64,000 nt of DNA from Sipunculus nudus (Eukaryota; Annelida; Sipuncula; Golfingiida; Sipunculidae): NCBI GenBank assembly GCA_026874595.1, contig CM049313.1:27772008-27836007 (forward strand), given 5' to 3'. A model generated the notes under the pieces. The model made no database searches, had not been told where the DNA came from, and saw only the letters and a program-made list of their open reading frames with translations. A program made the position numbers and the translations under genes. Positions 1 through 9,600 of the stretch are shown piece after piece. Within the stretch, counting starts at the first letter, position 1. Each line of letters starts with the position of its first letter.

Positions 1-1347
1 AAGAATGAAGTTTCTAGGTCCAGTTGTTGCAATTTGTACCCTCTTGATAGATAACATAGGTGGCGCCACCAGTCTGCAGGAACTGATGGAACATTTCATA
101 ATCAATATGTATGCCAAAAATCATGACCATCAGTGATGTAGTTATTGAGATATTGAAGTTTTTGTATGAAATTTTTGACTACTCTGGGGGGGGGGGGGGG
201 GTACTTTGGGGCCCCATAGCTCGAAGGATATGGTTAACAGAGACCTAATTTCTGGTTTCCATGGAGACTTTTCATAGGTCTTCTAGTGTGTTGAGAATGA
301 AGATTCTAGGTCCAGTCGTTACTATTTGTGCCATGCTAACAGATGACAGCATCCTTAAAGGTCTCAAAAATAGAGGAAAAAATCGTAAAAAATCGAACGA
401 TACAAAGGCGCCACCAGTCTGCAGGAACAGATGACACATCTCATGATCAATAGTTATGCCACAAATCATGACCATCATTCAAGTAGTTAATGAGATATTG
501 AAGTTTTTGTATGAAATTTTTTACTTTTCTTGGGGGTACTTTGGGGCTCCATAGCTCGAAGAATATGGGTAACAGAGACCTAATTTCTGGTTTCCATGGA
601 GACTTTTCATAGGTCTCTCAGTGTGTCAAGAATGAAGATTCTAGGTCCAGTCTTTACCATTTGTGCCTTGTTAACAGATGTTTACATTTTGAAAGGTCTC
701 AAAAATAGAGAAAAAAATTCGTAAAAAGTTGAACGATACAGGTGGCGCCACCAGTCTGCAGGAAGTGATGGAACATCTCATGATCAATATGTATGACAAA
801 AATCATGACCATCAGTCAAGTATTTAATGAGATATTGAAGTTTTTGTTTGAAATTTTTTACTTTTCTGCGGGGTAGTTTTGGGCCCCATAGCTGGAAGGA
901 TATGGGTAACAGAGACCTAATTTCTGATTTCCATGGAGACTTTTCTTAGGTCTCTCAGTGTGTCGAGAATGAAGATTCTAAGTGCAGTCATTACGATTTG
1001 TGCCTTGTTAACAGATGTTCACATTTTTAAAGGTCTCAAAAATAGAGAAAAAAATTCGTAAAAAATTGAAAAATACAGGTAGCGCCACCAGTCTTCAGGA
1101 ACTGATGGAACCTCTCATGATCAATATGTATGCCAAAAATAATGACCATCAGTCAAGTAGTTAATGAGATATTGAAGTTTTTGTATGAAATTTTGGACTT
1201 TTCTGGGGGGTACTTTGGGGCCCCATAGCTCGAAGGATATGGGTAACAGAGACCTAATTTCTGGTTTCCAAGGAGATTTTTCATGGACCTTCCAGGATGT
1301 CAAGTAAGAAGATTCCAGTTCTAGCGGTTACGATTTGTGCCTGGTTA
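1..1347 (+). repeat. Four diverged tandem core monomers, about 337-345 bp each
   Basis: The landmark GGCGCC (AGCGCC in the last copy) followed by ACCAGTCT recurs at 62, 407, 744 and 1081, giving spacings of 345, 337 and 337 bp. Each copy also carries TCATGATCAATA-like, CCATAGCTCGAAGGATATGG-like and AACAGATG-like blocks in the same order. Copies differ by many substitutions and small indels. The partial linker before position 62 lacks about 50 bp that the other linkers carry (GGTCTCAAAAATAG plus an A-rich run). The last copy ends in GGTTAACGG, running straight into the microsatellite. The same blocks in the same order appear in the 309-bp array after 4542, so these are older, longer relatives of that monomer. 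Short open frames here are incidental. Confidence 0.9.
186..201 (+). repeat. G16 homopolymer
   Basis: Sixteen consecutive G residues sit where the sister monomers have only a run of four to six G before TACTTTGGGG. This is a slippage expansion of a short G-run inherent to the monomer. The exact length is easily mis-sequenced. Confidence 0.9.
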
Positions 1348-1396
1348 ACGGACAGACAGACGGACAGACAGACGGACAGACAGACGGACGACGGAC
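1348..1396 (+). repeat. ACGG/ACAG microsatellite with a 12-nt period
   Basis: The unit ACGGACAGACAG occurs three times in tandem, followed by ACGG, ACG and ACGGAC. It begins directly in the tail of the last core monomer (GGTTAACGG) and precedes the 3' hairpin, the position expected for the internal microsatellite of a pearl-type element. Confidence 0.9.
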
Positions 1397-1411
1397 AAAG
1401 AGTGATCGCTA

Positions 1412-1442
1412 TAGCTCAGATGACTTTCAGTCAGCTGAGCTA
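1412..1442 (+). other. Terminal hairpin of element A
   Basis: The arms TAGCTCAG (1412-1419) and CTGAGCTA (1435-1442) are perfect reverse complements. Inside them TGACT (1421-1425) pairs with AGTCA (1429-1433), leaving a TTC loop and one A/G mismatch, for 13 paired bases in total. It is followed by AAAA. A short 3'-terminal hairpin is characteristic of Helitron/Helentron-type elements, where it is thought to mark the end of rolling-circle transfer. Function here is inferred from that analogy. Confidence 0.75.
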
Positions 1443-1875
1443 AAAATAGCTAGTTCCCCATAAAATAATTCTGTAACTGCCAAAATGTGGCCTTGAAACT
1501 GTTTGCTTACTTCTGTACACGAGCGTTAAAAACAGTGAACCGGGCGCGATCACAGGTGTCAACATTTAACACAGTGTGACACAAATGTGCTACCCGCCTA
1601 GTGTATGTCAAATGGAATGTAATAAAATAATGAAATAAGTTAGGGAAAACATAATTTCTGCGGTGCATTAGCAGGTCAGTTTATATTAAATTGGAATATC
1701 AGGTCATAAAGTGTAGTTGGAGAGACGGAGTTAATAATAATTGGTAAAGTTGTCAGCTGTTGTTGTCATCATGTTTGTTTACATCCGTGCTGACGACGCT
1801 GGTGGATTGTTCAATAGTATTTTATTTATTATGTAAGTAAATGGACTTACTGTACCATGATTTATTATAATTAGA

Positions 1876-1988
1876 TTCTAGAGAATTCAGGTAATGTGTA
1901 ATTTCCAATAGGTAAATTCTAGAAAATCCCGTAGGTGCTAGACTTGACAAGAAACGACTAGATTATTCTAGAGACTTCTAGAAGTTTC
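1876..1988 (+). promoter_or_regulatory. Cluster of heat-shock-element-like modules
   Basis: Heat-shock elements are alternating GAA and TTC triplets spaced by two bases. Three runs fit. At 1876-1888: TTC, GAG, TTC. At 1917-1929: TTC, GAA, TCC. At 1966-1988: TTC (1966), GAG (1971), TTC (1976), GAA (1981), TTC (1986), five modules in exact 5-bp phase with one mismatch. The last ends 11 bases before the TATA box. Binding by heat-shock factor is predicted from the motif only. The direction is taken from the TATA box. Confidence 0.55.
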
Positions 1989-1999
1989 GGTTACCCAGG

Positions 2000-2008
2000 T
2001 ATAAATAG
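2000..2008 (+). promoter_or_regulatory. TATA box of a probable Pol II core promoter
   Basis: TATAAATAG follows GGTTACCCAGG and lies immediately downstream of the five-module heat-shock-like element. Transcription would be expected to begin near 2030. A 58-codon open frame starting with ATG at 2038 and ending at 2214 lies just downstream. I do not recognise its product, and the leader would be only a few bases, so I do not call it a gene. Confidence 0.5.
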
Positions 2009-2280
2009 GACGGTGTCAAGGAAGGGAAGAGAAGTGAATGAAGGGGAAGTTACCGTTAACTGGTGACGGGTCGTTTTATGTCAACGACGGATTAGTTGAA
2101 ACACCGAGCGGGGTGTGTTATAAATTCCGCGAGGACAGTATTAGTCCTGGAGAGAATATACATAGTTGCAGCCGATCAGGGCGTTATAAGATGTACGTGA
2201 TTGGTATTTGTTGAAGACGTTGTTATTGTAAGATTAGAACCAGTCAACGACGACGGTGGCCAATTGTTGGATGTTACCGG

Positions 2281-2286
2281 AATAAA
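2281..2286 (+). terminator. AATAAA, candidate polyadenylation signal
   Basis: A canonical hexamer about 250 bp downstream of the predicted start site, followed by a moderately GT-rich stretch. If the LTR interpretation is right, it could define the end of the R region. A second AATAAA lies at 2692-2697, 58 bp before the proposed right end of the insertion, and fits the outer boundaries better. Single hexamers occur by chance in A+T-rich DNA. Confidence 0.3.
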
Positions 2287-2520
2287 CCGTGTTCTTCAGT
2301 TCAGACAACGAGTGGTATTTTGGACTTTTCAGTGTGAAAGAACTCGGGAATATATGTCCGCTGCGTGTGTGGTGTGACACAGTGCATGGGGCTGTATGCA
2401 GCGCGGAGCCACAACACGTGTCAATCAGGAGATGCCCTGACTAACATGGCCCAAAAAATGTAATACATGTTCCCGCTGGCTGAAACACCACGTATTGCAC
2501 CTCTTTATCGGACCTCCGGT

Positions 2521-2606
2521 CATACGGCCTTGTTATGGTTAACAGACACACCATGACTTTGTTTACCAACACGCAGAGCCATAATAAGGTGTTAAACAGC
2601 CGTATG
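2521..2606 (+). repeat. Imperfect inverted repeat
   Basis: CATACGGC (2521-2528) pairs with GCCGTATG (2599-2606). Directly inside, CCTTGTTATGG (2528-2538) pairs with CCATAATAAGG (2579-2589) with one mismatch, with about 9 extra bases on the right arm between the two stems. It may be a stem-loop within the LTR-like insertion or the relic of a small palindromic element. No function can be assigned. Confidence 0.5.
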
Positions 2607-2691
2607 CGAGGAAATGAGACTGTGTGCTGGGATGGTTATGCTAGGAAACTTATGTATAAAGCAAACTGAACTGATAGTGTGAAAGAATGGG

Positions 2692-2697
2692 AATAAA
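2692..2697 (+). terminator. AATAAA, second candidate polyadenylation signal
   Basis: A canonical hexamer 58 bp before the proposed right end (2755) of the LTR-like insertion. This is a usual place for the signal near the R/U5 border. Support is positional only. Confidence 0.3.
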
Positions 2698-2755
2698 ATT
2701 GCTCCTGATTTTGCCCCTTTAAAGAACGATTTTATTATACACAAGGAGTGCAACA

Positions 2756-3034
2756 AATTCTAGGCCTATACCATTTTTAATAAAAATTAGAGGATAATAA
2801 GTTTTTTATTATGGCCTGGGGACAGGTAATTTTTAATGACCTTTGAACCATTAAGTATAGATTTGAAGCATTTTAGATATTACTTTGCAAAACAAATAAG
2901 CCAAAATTAAGCAGAAAATATAAGATACTAAAATGAAATCCCGAAAGCACAATGACAGGTGATATATATACTAAGGCACTGTGAATGTTAGGGACATGAA
3001 TTTTCATGACTTGGGTTGTTTTCTGTAGAATGAC

Positions 3035-3036
<2 letters not shown>
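2756..3036. other. A+T-rich intergenic sequence with nothing recognised
   Basis: After the right AATTC repeat the sequence is A+T-rich and appears single copy within the window. I see no splice-consistent exon, RNA gene or monomer homology. Reverse-strand open frames here arise mainly from the adjacent AT dinucleotide run. Confidence 0.6.
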
Positions 3037-3099
<63 letters not shown>

Positions 3100-3116
3100 T
3101 ATAGATAGATAGATAG
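3037..3116. repeat. (AT)30 microsatellite passing into GATA repeats
   Basis: About 60 bases of uninterrupted AT dinucleotides (3037-3096) are followed by AG/ATAT and then several GATA units to 3116. The repetitive Ile-Tyr reverse-strand frames across it are artefacts of the dinucleotide run. Length is likely to vary between individuals and assemblies. Confidence 0.95.
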
Positions 3117-3724
3117 ACCGTCTGTGTGGAGAATGTGTACCAATGGGTACTCGCGGGCAAACCATTCTCATCACAGAAGATTTATTTATAAATGTCAAGG
3201 ATAAATCTCCTGCAGACATTCAAACGCTCAGCACGGTTTTACGCCGATTATACTTCATAGATCTTAATAGTTTCTTATATAGTATGGGAGTGAATTTCTG
3301 TAAGGGCTCAAATAAACAAAATCGTTCAACCCACAACACAGCCAAGGGCTGACTTGATATTATGGCAGTCTGACACCTATGGAGCACTGTCTAATTGTGG
3401 TATCAGTTTTGTGCTACTGACTTTTTGTAGTCGACGCTTTACTGTTAGAGCTGGAAAATGATTAGGGGTAGGGGTACCTTAAATGGAATATCTTGGCTTC
3501 TAATCAACCAATTTTCATAATAAAGATATCACTGGAAAGGTCTTTAAGGGGTTATCTTCATATGTTACAACAAAGTATATAAAATAAAAACACATTTTTA
3601 GGAAATAAAAATGCTAAGTCCAATAACAAAATCTTGATTTTTATTATAGTTTCCCATTTTACTTTTAAATGGTTGGTCAACCTTTCAATATTTACTGAGA
3701 AATTATGCATGCTGATAGAAACAA
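3117..3724. other. Single-copy spacer with no convincing gene
   Basis: This spacer separates the microsatellite from the start of element B. It contains a 69-codon plus-strand open frame (3143-3352) with a mixed, non-repetitive composition. I do not recognise it, and it has no visible promoter or splice context, so I leave it uncalled. From about 3480 the sequence is strongly A+T-rich. No homology to the core monomer is visible. Confidence 0.5.
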
Positions 3725-3726
3725 GT

Positions 3727-3738
3727 GGCCCATGGGCC
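3727..3738. other. GGCCCATGGGCC palindrome at the element B 5' end
   Basis: A perfect 12-bp palindrome, followed four bases later by AGCTCAGCTGA, which resembles the stem sequence of the element A terminal hairpin (TAGCTCAG...CTGAGCTA). It appears once in the window. Its role as a terminus is inferred from remembered bivalve repeats. Confidence 0.5.
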
Positions 3739-3807
3739 GTGAAGCTCAGCTGAATTGAAGGACTCAAAGACTCTAAGAGTGCTCAAAATCAAGCATTATG
3801 CCAGAAG

Positions 3808-4190
3808 ACCTTAGACATTGGGTACAATGACCTTATTCTACATACAGCTACTACCATTTGTGTCTATCCGACAAATAGAGTGTTAAAATCATATTCTTTC
3901 ACACAGCTTGCAGAATATAGGTCACAGTGATATTCTTTCAGGTTTCCAAGAATTTTTTACAGGAACCATCTCAATCAAATTAGAAGTTTTTAGGTCCAAC
4001 TGTAACAAATCATGCAAATCGGTCCTATAGAGTGCTCAAATCATGTTCTTTCATGTATATTACAGAAAATAGGTCACTATGACCTAATTAAAGGGTTCCA
4101 AGGAGATTTACCCAAGACCTCCCCCTGTGTACAGCTAAAGATTCTACGTCTAAGGGTTACTATTGTAAAATTCAGAATAATAATACAGGT
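3808..4190 (+). repeat. Degenerate tandem units of about 152 bp resembling the right half of the core monomer
   Basis: ATAGGTCAC recurs at 3917 and 4069, 152 bp apart. The blocks before it also match: an AATAGAGTG/TATAGAGTG block, then TCATATTCTTTCA/TCATGTTCTTTCA. Downstream of each copy lies a block resembling the right half of the monomer, for example TTTCAGGTTTCCAAG after the first and GTACAGCTAAAGATTCTA after the second. A third, weaker match begins near 3808. These look like old, short-period repeats at the element's 5' flank, close to the roughly 160-bp core unit I recall for pearl elements. Confidence 0.55.
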
Positions 4191-4200
4191 GGCACCCACC

Positions 4201-4541
4201 ACCAGTCTGCAGGAACTGATGAAACACTCCATGATCAATATGCATACAAATAACCATGGCGATCAATGCATAAGTTATTCAGATACTGGAGCTTATGTAT
4301 CAAATTTTTAATTATTCTGGGGGGTACCTCGGAGCCTCATAGCTCAAAGGACATGGGAAACAGAGATCTAATTTAGGGTTTCCAAACCAGAGTTTTCATG
4401 GAACTCCCTTGATGTGAATTTAAAAGGTTCAAGATCCACTGATTAAGATTTGAGCCCTGTTAACAGTCGACCGCTTCATTTGAAGGTCTCAAAAATAGAC
4501 CAAAAATGCGTAGAAATTAAAAAAAAATACAAGAAGCGCCT
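4201..4541 (+). repeat. Ancestral-type core monomer of 340 bp (transitional copy)
   Basis: CCAGTCTGC recurs 340 bp apart (4202 and 4542), like the 337-345-bp spacing in element A and unlike the 309-bp spacing that follows. This copy retains the long A-rich linker (4487-4540, with a nine-A run and AATACAAGAAGCGCC) and reads GGTACCTCGGAGCCTCATAG where the array reads GGGCTTCTTATGAGCTCCAT. It nevertheless already shares array-type bases, such as GAAACACTCCATGATCAATA. It is therefore intermediate between element A monomers and the array. Confidence 0.85.
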
Positions 4542-6659
4542 CCAGTCTGCAGGAACTGATGAAACACTCCATGATCAATATGCATGCAAAGAATCAAGGC
4601 GACCAAGGCATCAGTTGTTCAGTTACTGGAGCTTTTGTATCAAATCATCAATTATTCTGGGGGCTTCTTATGAGCTCAATAGCTCCGAGGATATAGGTAA
4701 CACAGACTCTAATTTCAGGTTTCCAAGGTGATTTCCCTAGGACCTCCCTGGGTGTACAGTTAAAAGATTCTAGGTCTAATGGTTACGATTTGTGCCCTAT
4801 TAACAGATGACCGCTTCATTTGGTCTCAAAAATAGGAAAAACAGGCGGGACCAGTCTGCAGGAACTGATGAAACACTCCATGATCAATATGCATGCAAAG
4901 AATCAAGGCGACCAAGGCATCAGTTATTCAGATACTGGAGCTTTTGTATCAAATCATCAATTATTCTGGGGGCGGCTTATGAGCTCCATAGCTCCGAGGA
5001 TATAGGTAACACAGACTCTAATTTCAGGGTTCCAAGGTGATTTCCCTAGGACCTCCCTGGGTGTACAGTTAAAAGATTCTAGGTCTAATGGTTACGATTT
5101 GTGCCCTGTTAACAGATGACCGCTTCATTTGGTCTCAAAAATAGGAAAAACATGCGCGACCAGTCTGCCGGAACTGATGAAACACTCCATGATCAATATG
5201 CATGCACAGAATCAAGGCGACCATGGCATCAGTTATTGAGATACTGGAGCTTTTGTATCAAATCATCAATTATTCTGGGGGCTTCTTATGAGCTCCATAG
5301 CTCCGAGGATATAGGTAACACAGACTCTAATTTCAGGTTTCCAAGGTGATTTCCCTAGGACCTCCCTAGGTGTACAGTTAAAAGATTCTAGGTCTAATGG
5401 TTACGATTTGTGCCCTGTTAACAGATGAACGCTTCATTTGGTCTCAAAAATAGGAAAAACATGCGCGACCAGTCTGCAGGTACTGATGAAATACTCCATG
5501 ATCAATATGCATGCAAAGAATCAAGGCGACCAAGGCATCAGTTATTCAGATACTGGAGCTTTTGTATCAAATCATCAATTATTCTGAGGGCTTCTTATGA
5601 GCTCCATAGCTCCGAGGATATAGGTAACACAGACTTTAATTTCAGGTTTCCAAGGTGATTTCCCTAGGAACTCCCTGGGTGTACAGTTAAAAGATTCTAG
5701 GTCTAATGGTTACGATTTGTGCCCTGTTAACAGATGACCGCTTCATTTGGTCTCAAAAATAGGAAAAACATGCGCGACCAGTCTGCAGGAACTGATGAAA
5801 TACTCCATGATCAATAGGCATGCAAAGAATCAAGGCGACCAAGGCATCAGTTATTCAGATACTGGAGCTTTTGTATCAAATCATCAATTATTCTGGGGGC
5901 TTCTTATGAGCTCCATAGCTCCGAGGATATAGGTAACACAGACTTTAATTTCAGGTTTCCAAGGTGATTTCCCTAGGACCTCCCTGGGTGTACAGTTAAA
6001 AGATTCTAGGTCTAATGGTTACGATTTGTGCCCTGCTAACAGATGACCGCTTCATTTGGTCTCAAAAATAGGAAAAACATGCGCGACCAGTCTGCAGGAA
6101 CTGATGAAACACTCCATGATCAATATGCATGCAAAGAAACAAGGCGACCAAGGTACAGTTATTCAGATACTGGAGCTTTTGTATCAAATCATCAATTATT
6201 CTGGGGGCTTCTTATGAGCTCAATAGCTCCGAGGATATAGGTAACACAGACTCTAATTTCAGGTTTCCAAGGTGATTTCCCTAGGACCTCCCTGGGTGTA
6301 CAGTTAAAAGATTCTAGGACTAATGGTTACGATTTGTGCCCTGTTAACAGATGACCGCTTCATTTGGTCTCAAAAATAGGAAAAACATGCGCGACCAGTC
6401 TGCAGGAACTGATGAAAAACTCCATGATCAATATGCATGCAAAGAATCAAGGCGACCAAGGCATCAGTTATTCAGATACTGGAGCTTTTGTATCAAATCA
6501 TCAATTATTCTGAGGGCGTCTTACGAGCCCTTTAGCTCCGAGGATATAGGTAACACAGACTTTAATTTCAGGTTTCCAAGGTGATTTCCCTAGGACCTAC
6601 CTGGGGGTACAGTTAAAAGATTCTAGGTCTAATGGTTACGATTTGTGCCCTGTTAACAG

Positions 6660-9600
6660 ATGAACGCTTCATTTGGTCTCAAAAATAGGAAAAACATGCG
6701 CGACCAGTCTGCAGGAACTGATGAAATACTCCATGATCAATATGCATGCAAAGAATCAAGGCGACCAAGGCATCAGTTATTCAGATACTGGAGCTTTTGT
6801 ATCAAATCATCAATTATTCTGGGGGCTTCTTATGAGCTCCATAGCTCCGAGGATATAGGTAACACAGACTTTAATTTCAGGTTTCCAAGGTGATTTCCCT
6901 AGGACCTCCCTGGGTGTACAGTTAAAAGATTCTAGGTCTAATGGTTACGATTTGTGCCCTGTTAACAGATGACCGCTTCATTTGGTCTCAAAAATAGGAA
7001 AAACATGCGCGACCAGTCTGCAGGAACTGATGAAACACTCCATGATCAATATGCATGCAAAGAATCAAGGTGACCAAGGCATCAGTTATTCAGATACTGG
7101 AGCTTTTGTATCAAATCATCAATTATTCTGGGGGCTTCTTATGAGCTCCATAGCTCCGAGGTTATAGGTAACACAGACTCGAATTTCAGGTTTCCAAGGT
7201 GATTTCCCTAGGACCTCCCTGGGTGTACAGTTAAAAGATTCTAGGTCTAATGGTTACGATTTGTGCCCTGTTAACAGATGACCGCTTCATTTGGTCTCAA
7301 AAATAGGAAAAACATGCGCGACCAGTCTGCAGGAACTGATGAAACACTCCATGATCAATATGCAAGCAAAGAAACAAGGCGACCAAGGCATCAGTTATTC
7401 AGATACTGGAGCTTTTGTATCAAATCATCAATTATTCTGGGGGCTTCTTATGAGCTCCATAGCTCCGAGGATATAGGTAACACAGACTCTAATTTCAGGT
7501 TTCCAAGGAGATTTCCCTAGGACCTCCCTGGGTGTACAGTTAAGAGGTTCTAGGTCTAATGGTTACGATTTGTGCCCTGTTAACAGATGACCGCTTCATT
7601 TGGTCTCAAAATAGGAAAAACATGCGCGACCAGTCTGCAGGAACTGATGAAACACTCCATGATCAATATGCATGCAAAGAAACAAGGCGACCAAGGCATC
7701 AGTTATTCAGATACTGGAGCTTTTGTATCAAATCATCAATTATTCTGGGGGCTTCTTATGAGCTCAATAGCTCCGAGGATATAGGTAACACAGACTCTAA
7801 TTTCAGGTTTCCAAGGTGATTTCCCTAGGACCTCCCTGGGTGTACAGTTAAGAGGTTCTAGGTCTAATGGTTACGATTTGTGCCCTGTTAACAGATGACC
7901 GCTTCATTTGGTCTCAAAAATAGGAAAAACATGCGCGACCAGTCTGCCGGAACTGATGAAACACTCCATGATCAATATGCATGCAAAGGATCAAGGCGAC
8001 CAAGGCATCAGTTATTCAGATACTGGAGCTTTTGTATCAAATCATCAATTATTCTGGGGGCTTCTTATGAGCTCCATAGCTCCGAGGGTATAGGTAACAC
8101 AGACTCTAATTTCAGGTTTCCAAGGTGATTTCCCTAGGAACTCCCTGGGTGTACAGTTAACAGATTCTCGGACTAATGGTTACGATTTGTGCCCTGTTAA
8201 CAGATGACCGCTTTATTTGATCTCAAAAATAGGAAAAACATGCGCGACCAGTCGGCAGGAACTGATGAAACACTCCATGATCAATATGCATGCAAAGAAT
8301 CAAGGCGACCAAGGCATCAGTTATTCAGATACTGGAGCTTTTGTATCAAATCATCAATTATTCTGAGGGCGTCTTACGAGCCCTTTAGCTCCGAGGATAT
8401 AGGTAACACAGACTTTAATTTCAGGTTTCCAAGGTGATTTCCCTAGGACCTACCTGGGGGTACAGTTAAAAGATTCTAGGTCTAATGGTTACGATTTGTG
8501 CCCTGTTAACAGATGACCGCTTCATTTGGTCTCAAAAATAGGAAAAACATGCGCGACCAGTCTGCAGGAACTGATGAAATACTCCATGATCAATATGCAT
8601 GCAAAGAATCAAGGCGACCAAGGCATCAGTTATTCAGATACTGGAGCTTTTGTATCAAATCATCAATTATTCTGGGGGCTTCTTATGAGCTCCATAGCTC
8701 CGAGGATATAGGTAACACAGACTTTAATTTCAGGTTTCCAAGGTGATTTCCCTAGGAACTCCCTGGGTGTACAGTTAAAAGATTCTAGGTCTAATGGTTA
8801 CGATTTGTGCCCTGTTAACAGATGACCGCTTCATTTGGTCTCAAAAATAGGAAAAACATGCGCGACCAGTCTGCAGGAACTGATGAAACACTCCATGATC
8901 AATATGCATGCAAAGAATCAAGGTGACCAAGGCATCAGTTATTCAGATACTGGAGCTTTTGTATCAAATCATCAATTATTCTGGGGGCTTCTTATGAGCT
9001 CCATAGCTCCGAGGTTATAGGTAACACAGACTCGAATTTCAGGTTTCCAAGGTGATTTCCCTAGGACCTCCCTGGGTGTACAGTTAAAAGATTCTAGGTC
9101 TAATGGTTACGATTTGTGCCCTGTTAACAGATGACCGCTTCATTTGGTCTCAAAAATAGGAAACACATGCGCGACCAGTCTGCAGGAACTGATGAAACAC
9201 TCCATGATCAATATGCAAGCAAAGAAACAAGGCGACCAAGGCATCAGTTATTCAGATACTGGAGCTTTTGTATCAAATCATCAATTATTCTGGGGGCTTC
9301 TTATGAGCTCCATATCTCCGAGGATATAGGTAACACAGACTCTAATTTCAGGTTTCCAAGGTGATTTCCCTAGGACCTCCCTGGGTGTACAGTTAAGAGG
9401 TTCTAGGTCTAATGGTTACGATTTGTGCCCTGTTAACAGATGACCGCTTCATTTGGTCTCAAAAATAGGAAAAACATGCGCGACCAGTCTGCAGGAACTG
9501 ATGAAACACTCCATGATCAATATGCATGCAAAGAAACAAGGCGACCAAGGCATCAGTTATTCAGATACTGGAGCTTTTGTATCAAATCATCAATTATTCT

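Larger units (their letters stand above)
1..1446 (+). mobile_element. Element A: 3' portion of a pearl/mini-Helentron-like non-autonomous element
   Basis: This stretch shows an ordered architecture: tandem core monomers (1-1347), an ACGG/ACAG microsatellite (1348-1396), a short spacer, and a terminal hairpin (1412-1442) followed by AAAA. That order matches what I recall of the bivalve pearl family, in which core repeats are followed by a tetranucleotide microsatellite and a short 3' tail. Such elements were later linked to non-autonomous Helentrons. No transposase, Rep/helicase or reverse transcriptase frame is present, so the element would depend on proteins made elsewhere. Its 5' end lies off the left edge. 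Orientation is set by the microsatellite and hairpin lying on the right. Family assignment rests on layout and remembered terminal motifs; the repeat structure itself is seen directly. Confidence 0.6.
1472..2755 (+). mobile_element. LTR-like insertion, possible solo LTR
   Basis: The segment begins TGTAACTGCC and ends GTGCAACA, so it has TGT...ACA termini. It is flanked by the 5-bp direct repeat AATTC (1467-1471 and 2756-2760), as expected for integrase-mediated LTR insertion. Inside are a TATAAATAG box (2000-2008), HSE-like modules just upstream of it, and AATAAA at 2281 and 2692. No gag-pol frame lies on either side, so a solo LTR is the simplest reading. Limits: the terminal match is only three bases, a 5-bp repeat can arise by chance, and 1284 bp is long for an LTR. 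An alternative inner pair, TGTGACACA at 1575-1583 and 2373-2381, would bracket an LTR of about 807 bp. A host promoter fragment is a further alternative. Confidence 0.4.

Noticed and set aside
2038-2214. A 58-codon open frame just downstream of the TATA box.
   Set aside because: Its ATG would lie within a few bases of the expected transcription start, its product is not recognised, and it lies inside an LTR-like segment. It could be a first exon, but nothing seen supports that.
2873-3219. Reverse-strand open frames rich in alternating Ile and Tyr.
   Set aside because: They are translations of the AT dinucleotide microsatellite.
3143-3352. A 69-codon plus-strand open frame with non-repetitive composition.
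   Set aside because: No recognisable family, promoter or splice signals. Its length is within chance expectation for this region.
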